A stretch of 60,000 bases of DNA from Liolophura sinensis. Taxonomy: Eukaryota; Mollusca; Polyplacophora; Chitonida; Chitonidae. A model generated the notes under the pieces. That model did no database searches and was not told where the DNA came from. It worked only from the letters and a program-made list of their open reading frames with translations. The position numbers were made by a program, and so were the translations under genes. The stretch spans positions 1,341,001 through 1,401,000 of the forward strand of contig NC_088299.1 in the NCBI RefSeq assembly GCF_032854445.1, in the 5' to 3' direction. Of this stretch, positions 49,810 to 60,000 are shown piece after piece (position 1 is the first letter of the stretch; every line of letters begins with the position of its first letter).

Positions 49810-51337
49810 TCAGATGTTCTCCGCCTTGACATTTACAGGTAGATACAATCCCATTACATCGTCATGTGAAGTGTAAGTGTCCTCTTCCTTCTTCACTTCT
49901 GTCGTGCAACCCTTAGAAGAAAGGTTAGGTGAGGTCGCCTCGAGTTCCGAGGGTATGGATGTTCCGATCTGTGAGGTGGCTGCAGGGTAGATGGCACTCT
50001 CCAGGGCGGAAAACGACGGCCAATAGTAGTAATTCCACAGTGATGTCTCAATAGCTAGGGCATAGTCTTCTGGTGGGAATCTGGGGACGGGTGGGATGTG
50101 ACGAGAGCTGAACAGGTCAACCTCAGGAGAGGCAGAAGAGCTGGACACGTAGCAACCAGAGTCGTCAGGGCAAGATGGCGGATTCCTCTTGTCTGCAGGT
50201 TCTGGAGTCATCAGCTGGGTCGTCGGGATGTACGTAGGATCGGCCGGGTAGAATCTGGGTGGTGCATTGGTAAAGGCGCATGATGAGAATCTGCCGATGT
50301 CATCCTGTGGCTGGGAAGGCGGTGACTGAAGGATGTTGGCGATGTGGAAGGATTGATGGCGCTTCTCTGCGGGCAAGACCAGTGGATTGGCCGTGACGTC
50401 ATCCAGCTTCCGCTTCCTGCAGACGTTGACGTTGGTGTTTCTCTCTGACGGACGCAACGCTCCGATATCAGACTGCTGTCTTGACGGGATGAGGACGGGA
50501 GGACAACCCAGTTGGATATGTAAATCTGGCGCCCATCTCCCCTCTCTCGACACTGTCGTATCTTGCCTCTTGAATACATCGGCTGCACTAGAGAAAGGTC
50601 CACTGTCCAGAAGTTTCCCTTGCCGTTCTTCCTGCTGGGGTCCTTAAGGATCATAGTAAAGCACTGGTTGTGTGAGAGGTTGTGGCGGACAGAGTCTTTC
50701 CAGCCCGTGTACGTGCTTTGTCGGAAGAACGGAAACATCTTGCCAAGAGCGTCGTGGATCTGGGACAAGAGCAGTCTTTTCTCAGGCGAGTTGTGGATGG
50801 CCATGACGATCATGCCAGTGTAGGTGTACGGTGGCTTCTTGTAGCGTTGGTACGAAGGCTTGCTCAGACGTTGTCGTTTGGGAACTGGTGGAAACACGGG
50901 CTGACGTTCGTATAAGCCTGAAAAAAAGAAAAACAGAGTTAAAATCTGGGAGATATGAATCGGAGTTGTAAACCTTACTCCCACATGTTTAAAGTTTACA
51001 TCCTGATGATGTTTGTCTGCTATCTGATCTGAAAATTACCTGACCTGCGGATTGCTAAATCAGTATCCATTCTATAGCATATAGAACGCGATGCACTGAC
51101 ACCAAATAGTACTACATATTTGGTGGTTGTACTTTAGATGGCAAAGGCAAGACTTGTAAATACTTGGAAACAATCGCACCATGCTAGCTACAAACATAAT
51201 GACGTGAAGATGTAGCCGAGCAAAATGGAGTTGGGTTTAAATTCTCATTAGATCACGATTGATGAGATCTGTATGCTGGAGCAGATCGGTAGTGTAAAGT
51301 GGTTCACCACGACGTTTTACTTACCGCTGGCGAGCAT
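49810..51337 (-). pseudogene. FoxH: FoxH copy 2, frameshifted just after the forkhead domain
   Basis: Same gene structure as copy 1: exon 1 at 51325-51337, GTAAGT donor, T-rich acceptor, exon 2 at 49810-50917. One G is missing from the GGG run seen at 34817-34819 (here GG at 50581-50582). The frame shifts after residue 117, following the forkhead domain. Read as given, translation continues in the wrong frame with about 122 unrelated residues to a stop at 50211, giving about 239 aa. The original frame stays open downstream to 49810, so the rest is not decaying. Two missense differences from copy 1 are also visible: N to D in the segment after RQQS, and A to V in SASPE-x-DLF. A single-base change in a short G run, beside an assembly gap and with the rest conserved, fits a consensus error or a recent null allele better than an old pseudogene. 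Confidence 0.75.
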
Positions 51338-51428
51338 GTTTCCAGCAAAAGAGATGATTTTAAATTGATGGAAGGCTTGTGAGCTATGAAGTCAAGTGTG
51401 ATATGGTTTGCTACAATGGTTAAGTCAA

Positions 51429-51494
51429 TATTTATACTATCTTTTGGAACCCCAGGCATTCTCGCAAGACGTCAAGAGTGAACGTTTTGATTGG
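51429..51494 (-). promoter_or_regulatory. FoxH copy 2 core promoter (TATA, CCAAT)
   Basis: TATAAATA (51429-51436) and CCAAT (51490-51494) on the minus strand are in the same arrangement as in copy 1, about 92 and 150 nt upstream of the ATG at 51337. The promoter is unchanged although the coding exon is frameshifted. Confidence 0.5.
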
Positions 51495-52134
51495 TTAGTA
51501 CAAACCACCATCAACCAGTCCCCAGTCTCGAAAATCTGGCTAGCCAGCCACCGGAAATAAAATGACAATCCATATCGTTAGTTTTCTTAACAGTGTCCCG
51601 ACTCCCCTTAACTTGGGGACGGATTAAGAGATTATCTCCCAATCCATATCTCAGTACAACAAAACTACGTGTATTACTTCCATTTTCAATGCTAACCTAC
51701 TATTTCTGATTCTAAGACTAATTTGGAAGTATAAACTTTTGCTTAAATGTCTATACTTGCATTTACTGCAAAGGTCACTGATGAACTTGTCTTTCTCTAA
51801 TGATAAGTGTTACTATTAGGCACATTTACTTTTTTATTCCTGAGTCGAGCATTCATATATGTGCGGATCATTTCCTAATTCTCCTAAGAATTTGTCAAAT
51901 GCTTTAATGTATATACTGCATGATAAACCCGGGTTAATTAGTTTGAAAAGTTATTAAATAGAAATGATCCACTGTACATTATTACTTTATATTTACTCAT
52001 TGTTTTTTCGGCTTCTTTTTGGAGTGAATTTCATTGAAAATAAGACATTTGACTTAATCAGCTCCGAGCCCAAGGAGTAATTGCCTATAGTTGCATGCTG
52101 GTACCTCATTGCATTCACTAATTCAGTCGTTAAC

Positions 52135-52203
52135 GGACGCCATCGTGTAAGTAAAATATTCTTGAGTACGGCGTTAAACACCTATCAAAAAAAAAAATAA
52201 ATA
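52135..52203 (+). mobile_element. SINE family 1, 3' tail fragment, copy 2
   Basis: Counterpart of 36372-36440, with a slightly longer A run and GTAAAATATT in place of GTGAAATATT. Confidence 0.8.
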
Positions 52204-53307
52204 AAGAATGGACAAATATCCTGATATGGTATCCCGTTTATATACACTGACAAAAATGTGATTTTCAAGTCTTAAGTAGTTTCTTGCATTCTTCTGCCTG
52301 CATTTCCTGCGTTATTACATTGATGGTCGCGGTTTACTGTCATCATGATGTATTGCTATATTATATTATAATTCGGTGTTTAATTTGAACCAGACGAAAC
52401 CTTATCATGTTGGATTCCTTCTTGGGTTCACTAAATGTACCCAGGCTTCTACACGAGCGGATTGTGGCGTGGAACAACGTTTATACAATCAGTACATCAA
52501 TCAATCCACATCGAAGGCGGTGGATCTTAAGACAGTAAGACGTGACACCGTCACCGTCGCTGAGGCATTAGAATTGTATTCTTTTGACACATACACGAGA
52601 CGATATTAAAAACGGACACGTTAACAATTAAAGCAGGCATTTTTAGGTAAAAGTCGATGCTAAGGAAACTAATCCAACTGTAGTCGTCATTATGATGTTG
52701 TCAATGAATGTACTCCATATACACAAGACGAGATGACACCACATAAGCGAGGAAAAGTTAAAATACTCAGTAGATTTATATGAATAGATACAATTACATA
52801 TATATCTATAATTTTTGTTAAAGGATATTTACACCCACAGGTAAAGATCAGATCGTCTGCTTCAAAACTTTTGGGTTACAATCTAACAAGACATAAGAAT
52901 AAACCGTGGAAATTATTTACTCTTAACAACTGTTGTCTACTTTACGCTGTTGAATTATTACTAAATAAAAGTTTATAATTGGAGATCTGCTAACATTTAC
53001 TCCCCCACCCCCTCTCCTAATGAAATACTTCCCTCATATGGTGCTTTGTGCCCAGGGGGGGGGGGGGGTGGAAGACAATACGAACGGTTAAAAAAGCGGA
53101 CAATGGTCCTGATCAGAGAGTTTTATTAGCACCTTCTAAGTACCACTCTTCCCTTAATTCTAATACAAAATAGGAGGTTTGTGTACTGTGTCATGTGGGT
53201 TTTTCCGGTTTGAATTTAGCCAAAAATCTCTTTCATGTAAGAAAAATAATCGCGGTGACTCAAGGCGTGTTACTGCTCTTGTTGTACCAAAATGTAGAGC
53301 GGTATTT

Positions 53308-53622
53308 CCTTAGCCCAAATAAAATGCGGATTAGTATATCGTTAGATCATTTCCCATAGTCTCTCAAATATGCATTACCGTTGGGTTTTTTTTTTGTTTG
53401 TTTGTTTTTTTTTTTTCAAACAGCATGTGAGAAGAACACCTAATGTACAGATCCTGAGGAATCGCAAAATACTGAAATTTCTATACGGTGCTGACAAATA
53501 TTACATTAGTTGTCCAGAGATCATCGCTTTCTTAGCCCAAATAAAATGCGGATTAGTACATTGTCAGATCATTTCGCATACACTCTAAAATATAGAGTAC
53601 TGTTGATATTTTTTTTGTAAAA
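53308..53622 (+). repeat. Local direct repeat, copy 2
   Basis: Counterpart of 37541-37855. Confidence 0.7.
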
Positions 53623-54349
53623 ATGGTATTCTTCACTTATTTCATATCATTGGCATGTATATGGCGCATGTATATTGTGTTTAATATTTTTAAATAATAA
53701 ACTCTACTTAGAAATGAATATACTACCTCTTCATTGCAATCTTGTGACTGACTAGCCACTCAAACACTGTGTATATAGAGTTTGTAAGGGAGAAGCTTTA
53801 ATATGGGTAATGCCCGATTATGCCAATCCCAGTTTCTTTTGGAAATATATTTATCGTTCATATCAAGATGCATTAATTTTCATTTACTAGAAAATATTTA
53901 TTGTATAAGACTTGAAGTCCACGGTTATTCGTCACTGCACAAATAAGTAAGCAATGTGCAAGTTATTGTAACTGAATATAAGGTAGAAAATGTAATGAAG
54001 TGAACACATGCAATGTGTACAATGTAGCTGAAAAATATGATGACGTTACGGATATCAAAGATAACATGCACATGCGCAGTCAATAGGGAAATTATAACAA
54101 TATAAAACATTCAGATATAATTTGGGAAGATGTGATGTTAGACACGCGACAGTATCAAGGAGAAAATGTTGTAAATAAAGGTATAAATGTTATGAGGAAA
54201 CAAGTAGGTATAGTATATATAACATATCTAGAGCTGTCGAAGTCTGGATTGCAGAGCAAGCCTAGCCTACTTACACCATACTTGCTCTTTGAAGGGTACA
54301 CTATTTTACATGAGAATAAACACTGATGCAATTTTATTTTCGACACCAG

Positions 54350-54521
<172 letters not shown>

Positions 54522-54704
54522 ATAATATTGCATGTTCCGATGGAAAAATCTACATAGCAATGATAAAACATGATACCATACATCCGTGTACATTTACAAT
54601 TGCTGGATAATTTACACACGAGCTTTCACATACCATATAATCTGAGGAATCACAAAATACAGAAATATCTATACGGTGCTGACAAATGTTACACTAGTCT
54701 AGAT

Positions 54705-54838
54705 GAACAGACAGGTTTCTTATGGATAACAACTCCCGTGTTTATTAGCTTGGTTTGAAAGCGGTTTCAGAAGCTATACCGAAACGTTACCAGGTAATAA
54801 AACACGGGAGTTGTTATTCATAAGAAACCTGTCTGTTC
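54705..54838. repeat. 134-nt inverted repeat (long hairpin), copy 2
   Basis: Identical arrangement to 38894-39027. Confidence 0.9.
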
Positions 54839-54880
54839 ACCTATACAACCCCAGCTCCTATATGTCTCTGAAAGAAGTTG

Positions 54881-55111
54881 CAACAGTCGTCAAGAGATTA
54901 TCGCTTAATCCATCCCCACTCACAACTCTCCCCAGATGCAGTGATCTTTAGCCAGGCGTACTGAAGACAAAATAGAGCTTCGCGTAAAATGATCTCACAA
55001 CAGTCTAGACCAGGGATTTTCATTCACACCTCCGGGACACCACGCTTCCTTGGAGGCATAACAGTCATGTGAATTGTCACTTCGTTTCCGACCAATGCTA
55101 AAGCTTAACAA
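54881..55111 (-). repeat. Unclassified dispersed repeat, member A, copy 2
   Basis: Counterpart of 39070-39300. Confidence 0.8.
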
Positions 55112-55744
55112 CACAGAGGAAATGGAAACTCAGATGTATACCTTTGCCTGTGTTCACCTCATATCCATGACATTTCTCAGACAGCCCCGTTAGCATGGAC
55201 TAACTGATAAACGATTTAATGTTAAACAACGATCAAATAAACACATAAACAGAATGTTTGTTTTCTAAAATAATGAAAAAGCAACAATATTGTGAAAGCA
55301 TGTTTCGTTATATTGCACCGGGTAGTTCTCCACTGTACAGAGAATTCTTACCAACGCGCAATGTTGTCAAGTTTATACAACGTGCTTCCTTACATGGCAT
55401 ATATCATACTCTGTCGTGTCAAACATTATTGCAGGGCTACTTCATTCTGTTTGGCAATAACCACCTCATCTCGAAGGTTCACAAATGTTACATGCATGGT
55501 GATATGTGGAGAACGTGCTACAGGCGTTTCCCCACTAGGCAATTTCGCCACTAACATTTTCTCCATCAGACATTTTCCCTACCAGACATTTTCTCATAAA
55601 ATTGAATCCACACGATGTATACGTATAACATGAGGACATAAATAATTGGAATGTGATAAAGAATAAAGAGAGCTTAAATGAAGATAAGAACTAAAACGAA
55701 TATATGTTAATTGAAGCTTCTTTCATATAATTCCTACATCGTAC

Positions 55745-55979
55745 GATTTATTTATTTATTTATTTGATTGGTGTTTTACGCCGTGCTCAAAAATATTTCA
55801 CTTATGTGGAAACCGGGCAGGGCCCGGGGGGAAACCCGCGAACATCCGCAGGTTGCTGGCGGACCTTCCCAAGTACAGCCGGCATGAGCTGCACTTGACC
55901 TCACAGCGACCGCATTGATGAGAGAGTCCTGCGTCATTACGCTGCGCTAGCGCGCTAACCGACTGAGCCACGGAGGCCC
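55745..55979 (-). mobile_element. SINE family 1, minus copy with 25-bp internal deletion, copy 2
   Basis: Counterpart of 39934-40194 and flanked by the same CATCGTAC duplication. About 25 bp of the GCCGCCGTCGTATAAG region are missing (CACTTATGTGGAAACC). The deletion is a clean structural difference between the two blocks. Confidence 0.92.
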
Positions 55980-56263
55980 GCATCGTACAAATGAAAATAT
56001 ATAGTGAAACTGTTGCTTGGCATGTATATCATCTTGTCTTTTATGATCATTTCATGTGCTGTTGACATTTACATATCTGGTGGTATTTTAAACTTTTAAA
56101 AAATTTTACTAATCATCGTAACACGACAATTAATGCAGGTACGAGTTTGACATTTACTGAAAAAACAATCATTTGAGCTACATTTGGTATGATCTCAAAA
56201 TCTAAATTCATCTGCAGATATGTATTTTTGGAAAAAAAACGGATATAGCTTCTTTAAGTGTAT

Positions 56264-56399
56264 GATTTATTTTATTTATTTGATTGGCGCTTTATGTCGT
56301 ATTCAGGAATATTTCACTTATAGGCCCCCTATGATGGTAGCCAGCATTATTGTGGAAGTAAACTTGGCGGAGCCCGGGGGAAACCCACGACCATCCGAA
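56264..56399 (-). mobile_element. SINE family 1, 5'-truncated minus copy, copy 2
   Basis: Counterpart of 40478-40613, with the same truncation point. Confidence 0.85.
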
Positions 56400-56585
56400 G
56401 TTTTAAATGTATGAAGTATGGAAACTGTTGGGTGGAGAAAATATCTACGGTTAGAAAATGTCTGGTGGAGAAATTGTCGAAAAGGGAAAATGACATCGAC
56501 CTTGCAGAACATAAGCTATAGTCTGCATTTGAGTTTCCGTTTACATGCAAAATTACATGTAACTTTAAAAGACCGTGTTGTTAAC

Positions 56586-56897
56586 CTTTAGCAGAGAGCG
56601 GAAACAAAATGACAGTTCACATCACTGGTGTGCCTCCAAGGAAGTGTGGTGTTCCTGGAGGTGTGAAAGAAAATTCCTGGTCTAGACTATTGTTTGCTCA
56701 TCTCACACTATCCTCCATTTTGTCCTCAGTGAGCATGGGTAAAGATCATTGGGAGAGATGTGCACTGGGGGACAATCGATAATCTCTTGACCACAAACGT
56801 AGCATAGGGTATCAGCGTAGTAATTTCTCTATTTTATTGTTGCTCATTTATTTGGCATGTGAAATATCAAATATGTTGTAAATTGTTCGCCATTTTT
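56586..56897 (+). repeat. Unclassified dispersed repeat, member B, copy 2
   Basis: Counterpart of 40799-41110. Confidence 0.8.
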
Positions 56898-57174
56898 ATT
56901 GTGTGTGTGTGGTGTGAATAGACACTTTGTGAACCAGTTAACGTAGAAAAATAATTTTATCCAACGGAAAAAGTATTACCACAACTTCCTGTCACATCAT
57001 TTCCAACCAACATTATCACTATGACTCAAAAGCCCACCGTCGAGTTCAATCATTTATTCGGCAAATAATAAAGTAAAAAAACAAGAAGTGAGAGGCTTGA
57101 ATATAGTTGTCAAATGTTTTTTTTTCACTGAAGCTCACTTATTTTGGGAGGGATTGTTCTTTTATTTCAGCAGT

Positions 57175-57500
57175 GCAGGGAAAAAATGACAACTCATATC
57201 TACTCGCTGTTAGTTAATCCTTCCATATGACGCGTGGTATCCTGGGGGTGTGAATGAAAATCCATGGTTGTTTGTAGAGTGTTGTTTGATCATTTTGTCG
57301 TAGTGGTCCTGGGTAAAGATCACTGTCTCTTGGGAGAGTTGTCGGGAGGGGGGGGGGAGGAGGACAATGTGGCCGGATAAAGCGATGATCACTGAACTAC
57401 AAACATAGAATAGGGCGGCAGCTTAGATATTTCTCTATTTCATAATTGCTCAGTTATTTGGTTTGTGAAATGTCATGATCTTATAAATTGTTCGCCAAAG
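57175..57500 (+). repeat. Unclassified dispersed repeat, member C, copy 2
   Basis: Counterpart of 41390-41715, with a slightly shorter poly-G. Confidence 0.75.
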
Positions 57501-58130
57501 TGAAATACATATACGGTAAAATATTACCATTCATAAGTATAAACCTCTTCAATGGCACGTTGTCTCACGCAATCCATCTTTATAGCCAATCCATGCTCTA
57601 CAGTAAACAGACTTTACGTCCAATAAACGACCAGGCTGCAGTACAAGCATTTCTTCTCAGTCATGGCACAAGTGATTGGAAATATGGTATATTATGAAAG
57701 GCTGCGGCATTGTGGGTAACTGCTGCAACATCAGTCTGCTAAACGAAGCTTTCAAGTTCGCACCAATTTTACTGTGATGACTTTTCATTCCGAACTATCA
57801 CACATCGACAAACTCTCTTCATGGGCTTCCCCGATGACTGTGCAATTACGAAAAACTGTGAGCCGGAAGTCTTATACTATCGGTAGTTTGTAGTAAATGA
57901 AAATTGCGGCATATCTGAGGGTATATGTGGGAAAATGACCGAACAAAGTGCTAGTCAGTATTCGATATGGTATAGGGATTTGATTTTTTTTGTGTTTTGT
58001 GCGACAGAAGCAGTAGGATGGTTTGCGCGACAAGGATTTCTGTGACAAAGGAGATATTTGGCTTAATGCAAACCAGAAAGAAACCACATATAACAGTACA
58101 TAAGTTTACTGTTATTGTGTCAGAATTAAT

Positions 58131-58146
58131 GGGGGGGGGGGGGGGT
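58131..58146. repeat. Poly-G run
   Basis: About fifteen consecutive G, just beyond the right end of copy 2. Confidence 0.9.
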
Positions 58147-58599
58147 AATTGTATTTAGAAAGTGCTAATGAAACTCGCCGGTCAGAATCATTGTGTGGTC
58201 ACCTCTTATTACTGTGTCTATTGTGCTCAAGGTTCCTGGGCATATACCACCGTCTGAGGATAGTAATTTGGGCACAGGCATGGTGACGGGGGTGGGCGGA
58301 TTATCGGATAAGTCTATTGGTCATCCACCTAATTATCTCTATTTATTTCAATTTCCTGTTGATCCGATAAGGCAAAGCATGCATTTCAAGGGTTGTTGAC
58401 AACTGGAAATAATTCCCATGGTACATTTTTATGTACATATATCTTGTTAGGTAGTGACAGACCACCTTTTGAACAAGCAATGAAAGTTTCGCATAAAAAT
58501 CTTTTAACACAAACTATACATAGACATATACTTGTGTATAAAATGTATTCAGTATTGTCAATCTTCGTTTCTTAATTAATTGGGGCCATCTCGTTTTGT

Positions 58600-58645
58600 A
58601 TATATATATATATATATATATATTGTTCGCCTTTTATGTTAAAAG

Positions 58646-58736
<91 letters not shown>
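58600..58736. repeat. Two (TA)n tracts
   Basis: A short TA tract at about 58600-58622 and a long one at about 58653-58735, separated by about 30 bp of AT-rich sequence. Confidence 0.97.
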
Positions 58737-58738
<2 letters not shown>

Positions 58739-59874
58739 TATTCATTTAATTTTGAAAATATCGTTATGAGAACGATATAATGCATACTTGGTTCAGTTGC
58801 CTTCAGTTATCTTTGTTTTTAGCGTTACAACTTTTCACTATAATAAAAAATATCTGCTGTAATTGTCAAAGTACCTGTTTCCATTATTAAGTCAACAACA
58901 TACATCTATAATGACTGAGGGAAATATTATATAATAACTCAGCGCAGTTAACAGCGTAACTTCAAATTACTGGTTTGAAAAAGACCACATTATACGTATA
59001 CTTTGAACAGCACGTTTAATATAGATTGACTGATCCATTGACTGAATTAATAGGGATTCACGTTGCAATCTTCTGGTATATAATTAAGGAACCCAAAGAG
59101 CTCCAAGGATTCTGGCATGAGAAGATTTCATCATGACATAATATAGCAAAGCACAGTGATGAGGAAATTGTGACAATCTAATTAACAGTGCTGGAGATGT
59201 TAAAAAGGGAAGTGGGAGAAATACTAGAACTTGAAAATCACATCATAATTTCTGAGCCAAGAAACATATCTAAATTTGTATTTTTGTTACCTAATTCGTA
59301 TAATCTGGATATCATATCTGGAATGATTCAACTGGTGAATGGATTAGTGAATCCACTGAGGTTCCAGTGTGCACCAAATACAACTATATGATCAACTAAA
59401 CTAAAATCAAATATCCTATTTTCAATCAAATTTACACCAAAGCCGAGAAAGCAATTAGCAAATAGCATACAATTCGTCATTCACTTTTAATGAATTTACA
59501 CTACAGGGTAGTTCCAGTAATTTTGAATTAACCCGAGTCATACACTACACCAAAACAGTATAATAAAGTGAGATAGTACAATAAACAATAAAGCAATGAT
59601 CAACACACTAAATGGACCTACAGGTTCTCTGTATTTCAAGTACACTTATATTTGAATTAAGAATTTTAAAGATAAAAGCTAAATGTACATAACAGTAACA
59701 CTCATCACTCGTTCACGCGTGCAATAAACTATGACGATTCAAGAAATGCATCGTCACAACATTTAGACAAAAAGTTTATTCTTCAAACACAGTTTTACAA
59801 CTAGAGAAAGGATTTCAGCTTTGGAAGTAGAAGAAAAACATGTGATTTTTTTTCCACGAGATATGGTTCGGGAG

Positions 59875-60000
59875 GTAATCCTTTAATCCCCATAAGTTGC
59901 TGGAGTGGGGTCGGGACACCGTTGTCGACAGCTATGTGATATAACCGAACAATATAGACAAGGGATTTCCATCAATAACTACAGGACGCCACTCTTCCTT
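59875..60000 (-). repeat. Unclassified dispersed repeat, fourth locus, cut by window end
   Basis: CAAGGGATTTCCATCAATAA, GGACGCCACTCTTCCTT and the preceding TTTAATCCCC match member A in the same orientation. This copy lies outside the duplicated blocks, so the family is dispersed and does not belong only to the FoxH block. Confidence 0.6.

Larger units (their letters stand above)
57981..59874. other. Unique AT-rich sequence right of copy 2
   Basis: Contains a poly-G run and TA tracts listed separately. Open frames are short and unrecognised. Confidence 0.6.

Overview
This window is AT-rich, repeat-rich animal nuclear DNA with almost no protein-coding content. The best guess for the source is a marine spiralian (mollusc, brachiopod or similar). 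The reasons are an intron-containing FoxH-type forkhead gene, two tRNA-derived SINE families of a kind I associate with such genomes, many microsatellites and minisatellites, and a Ty3/Gypsy integrase relic. Species and phylum are inference. There is no prokaryotic gene organisation, CRISPR array or operon.

Layout. Bases 1 to about 26,657 are unique, mostly intergenic sequence. They carry two SINE families, (TA)n and poly-C tracts, a 250-bp tandem duplication near 7.3-7.8 kb, and a cluster of minisatellites at 16.4-18.6 kb (main unit 53 bp). A few short minus-strand segments with splice-like borders could be exons, but I recognise none of them. From about 26,658 to 42,195 lies a 15.5-kb block (copy 1). 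After a 200-N gap (42,196-42,395) the same block is repeated in the same orientation (copy 2, 42,396 to about 57,980). The gap falls exactly at the junction. The copies differ by scattered SNPs, small indels and microsatellite length. This looks more like two haplotypes left side by side by the assembler than like a biological duplication, though the sequence alone cannot decide. From 57,981 to 60,000 is unique AT-rich sequence with a long (TA)n.

The one confident gene is FoxH, on the minus strand and present once per block. In copy 1 it is intact: a 13-nt first coding exon (ATGCTCGCCAGC plus G), a GTAAGT donor, a 407-bp intron, and one long exon holding the forkhead domain and the C-terminal tail, 373 aa in total. 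A TATA box and a CCAAT box sit upstream at sensible distances. In copy 2 one G is missing from a GGG run just after the forkhead domain, which shifts the frame and replaces the C-terminal two thirds. FoxH proteins are nuclear partners of Smad2/Smad4 in Nodal/Activin signalling.

Each block also carries the same relic of a Ty3/Gypsy retrotransposon (about 210-bp direct repeats around broken integrase), several SINE copies, an unclassified repeat present three times per block and again at the right edge of the window, a 134-nt near-perfect hairpin, and a (TA)n(GT)n microsatellite that differs clearly in length between copies. I did not find a convincing new biological system. The most useful results are the FoxH gene model, the probable assembly duplication, and some repeat families worth classifying.
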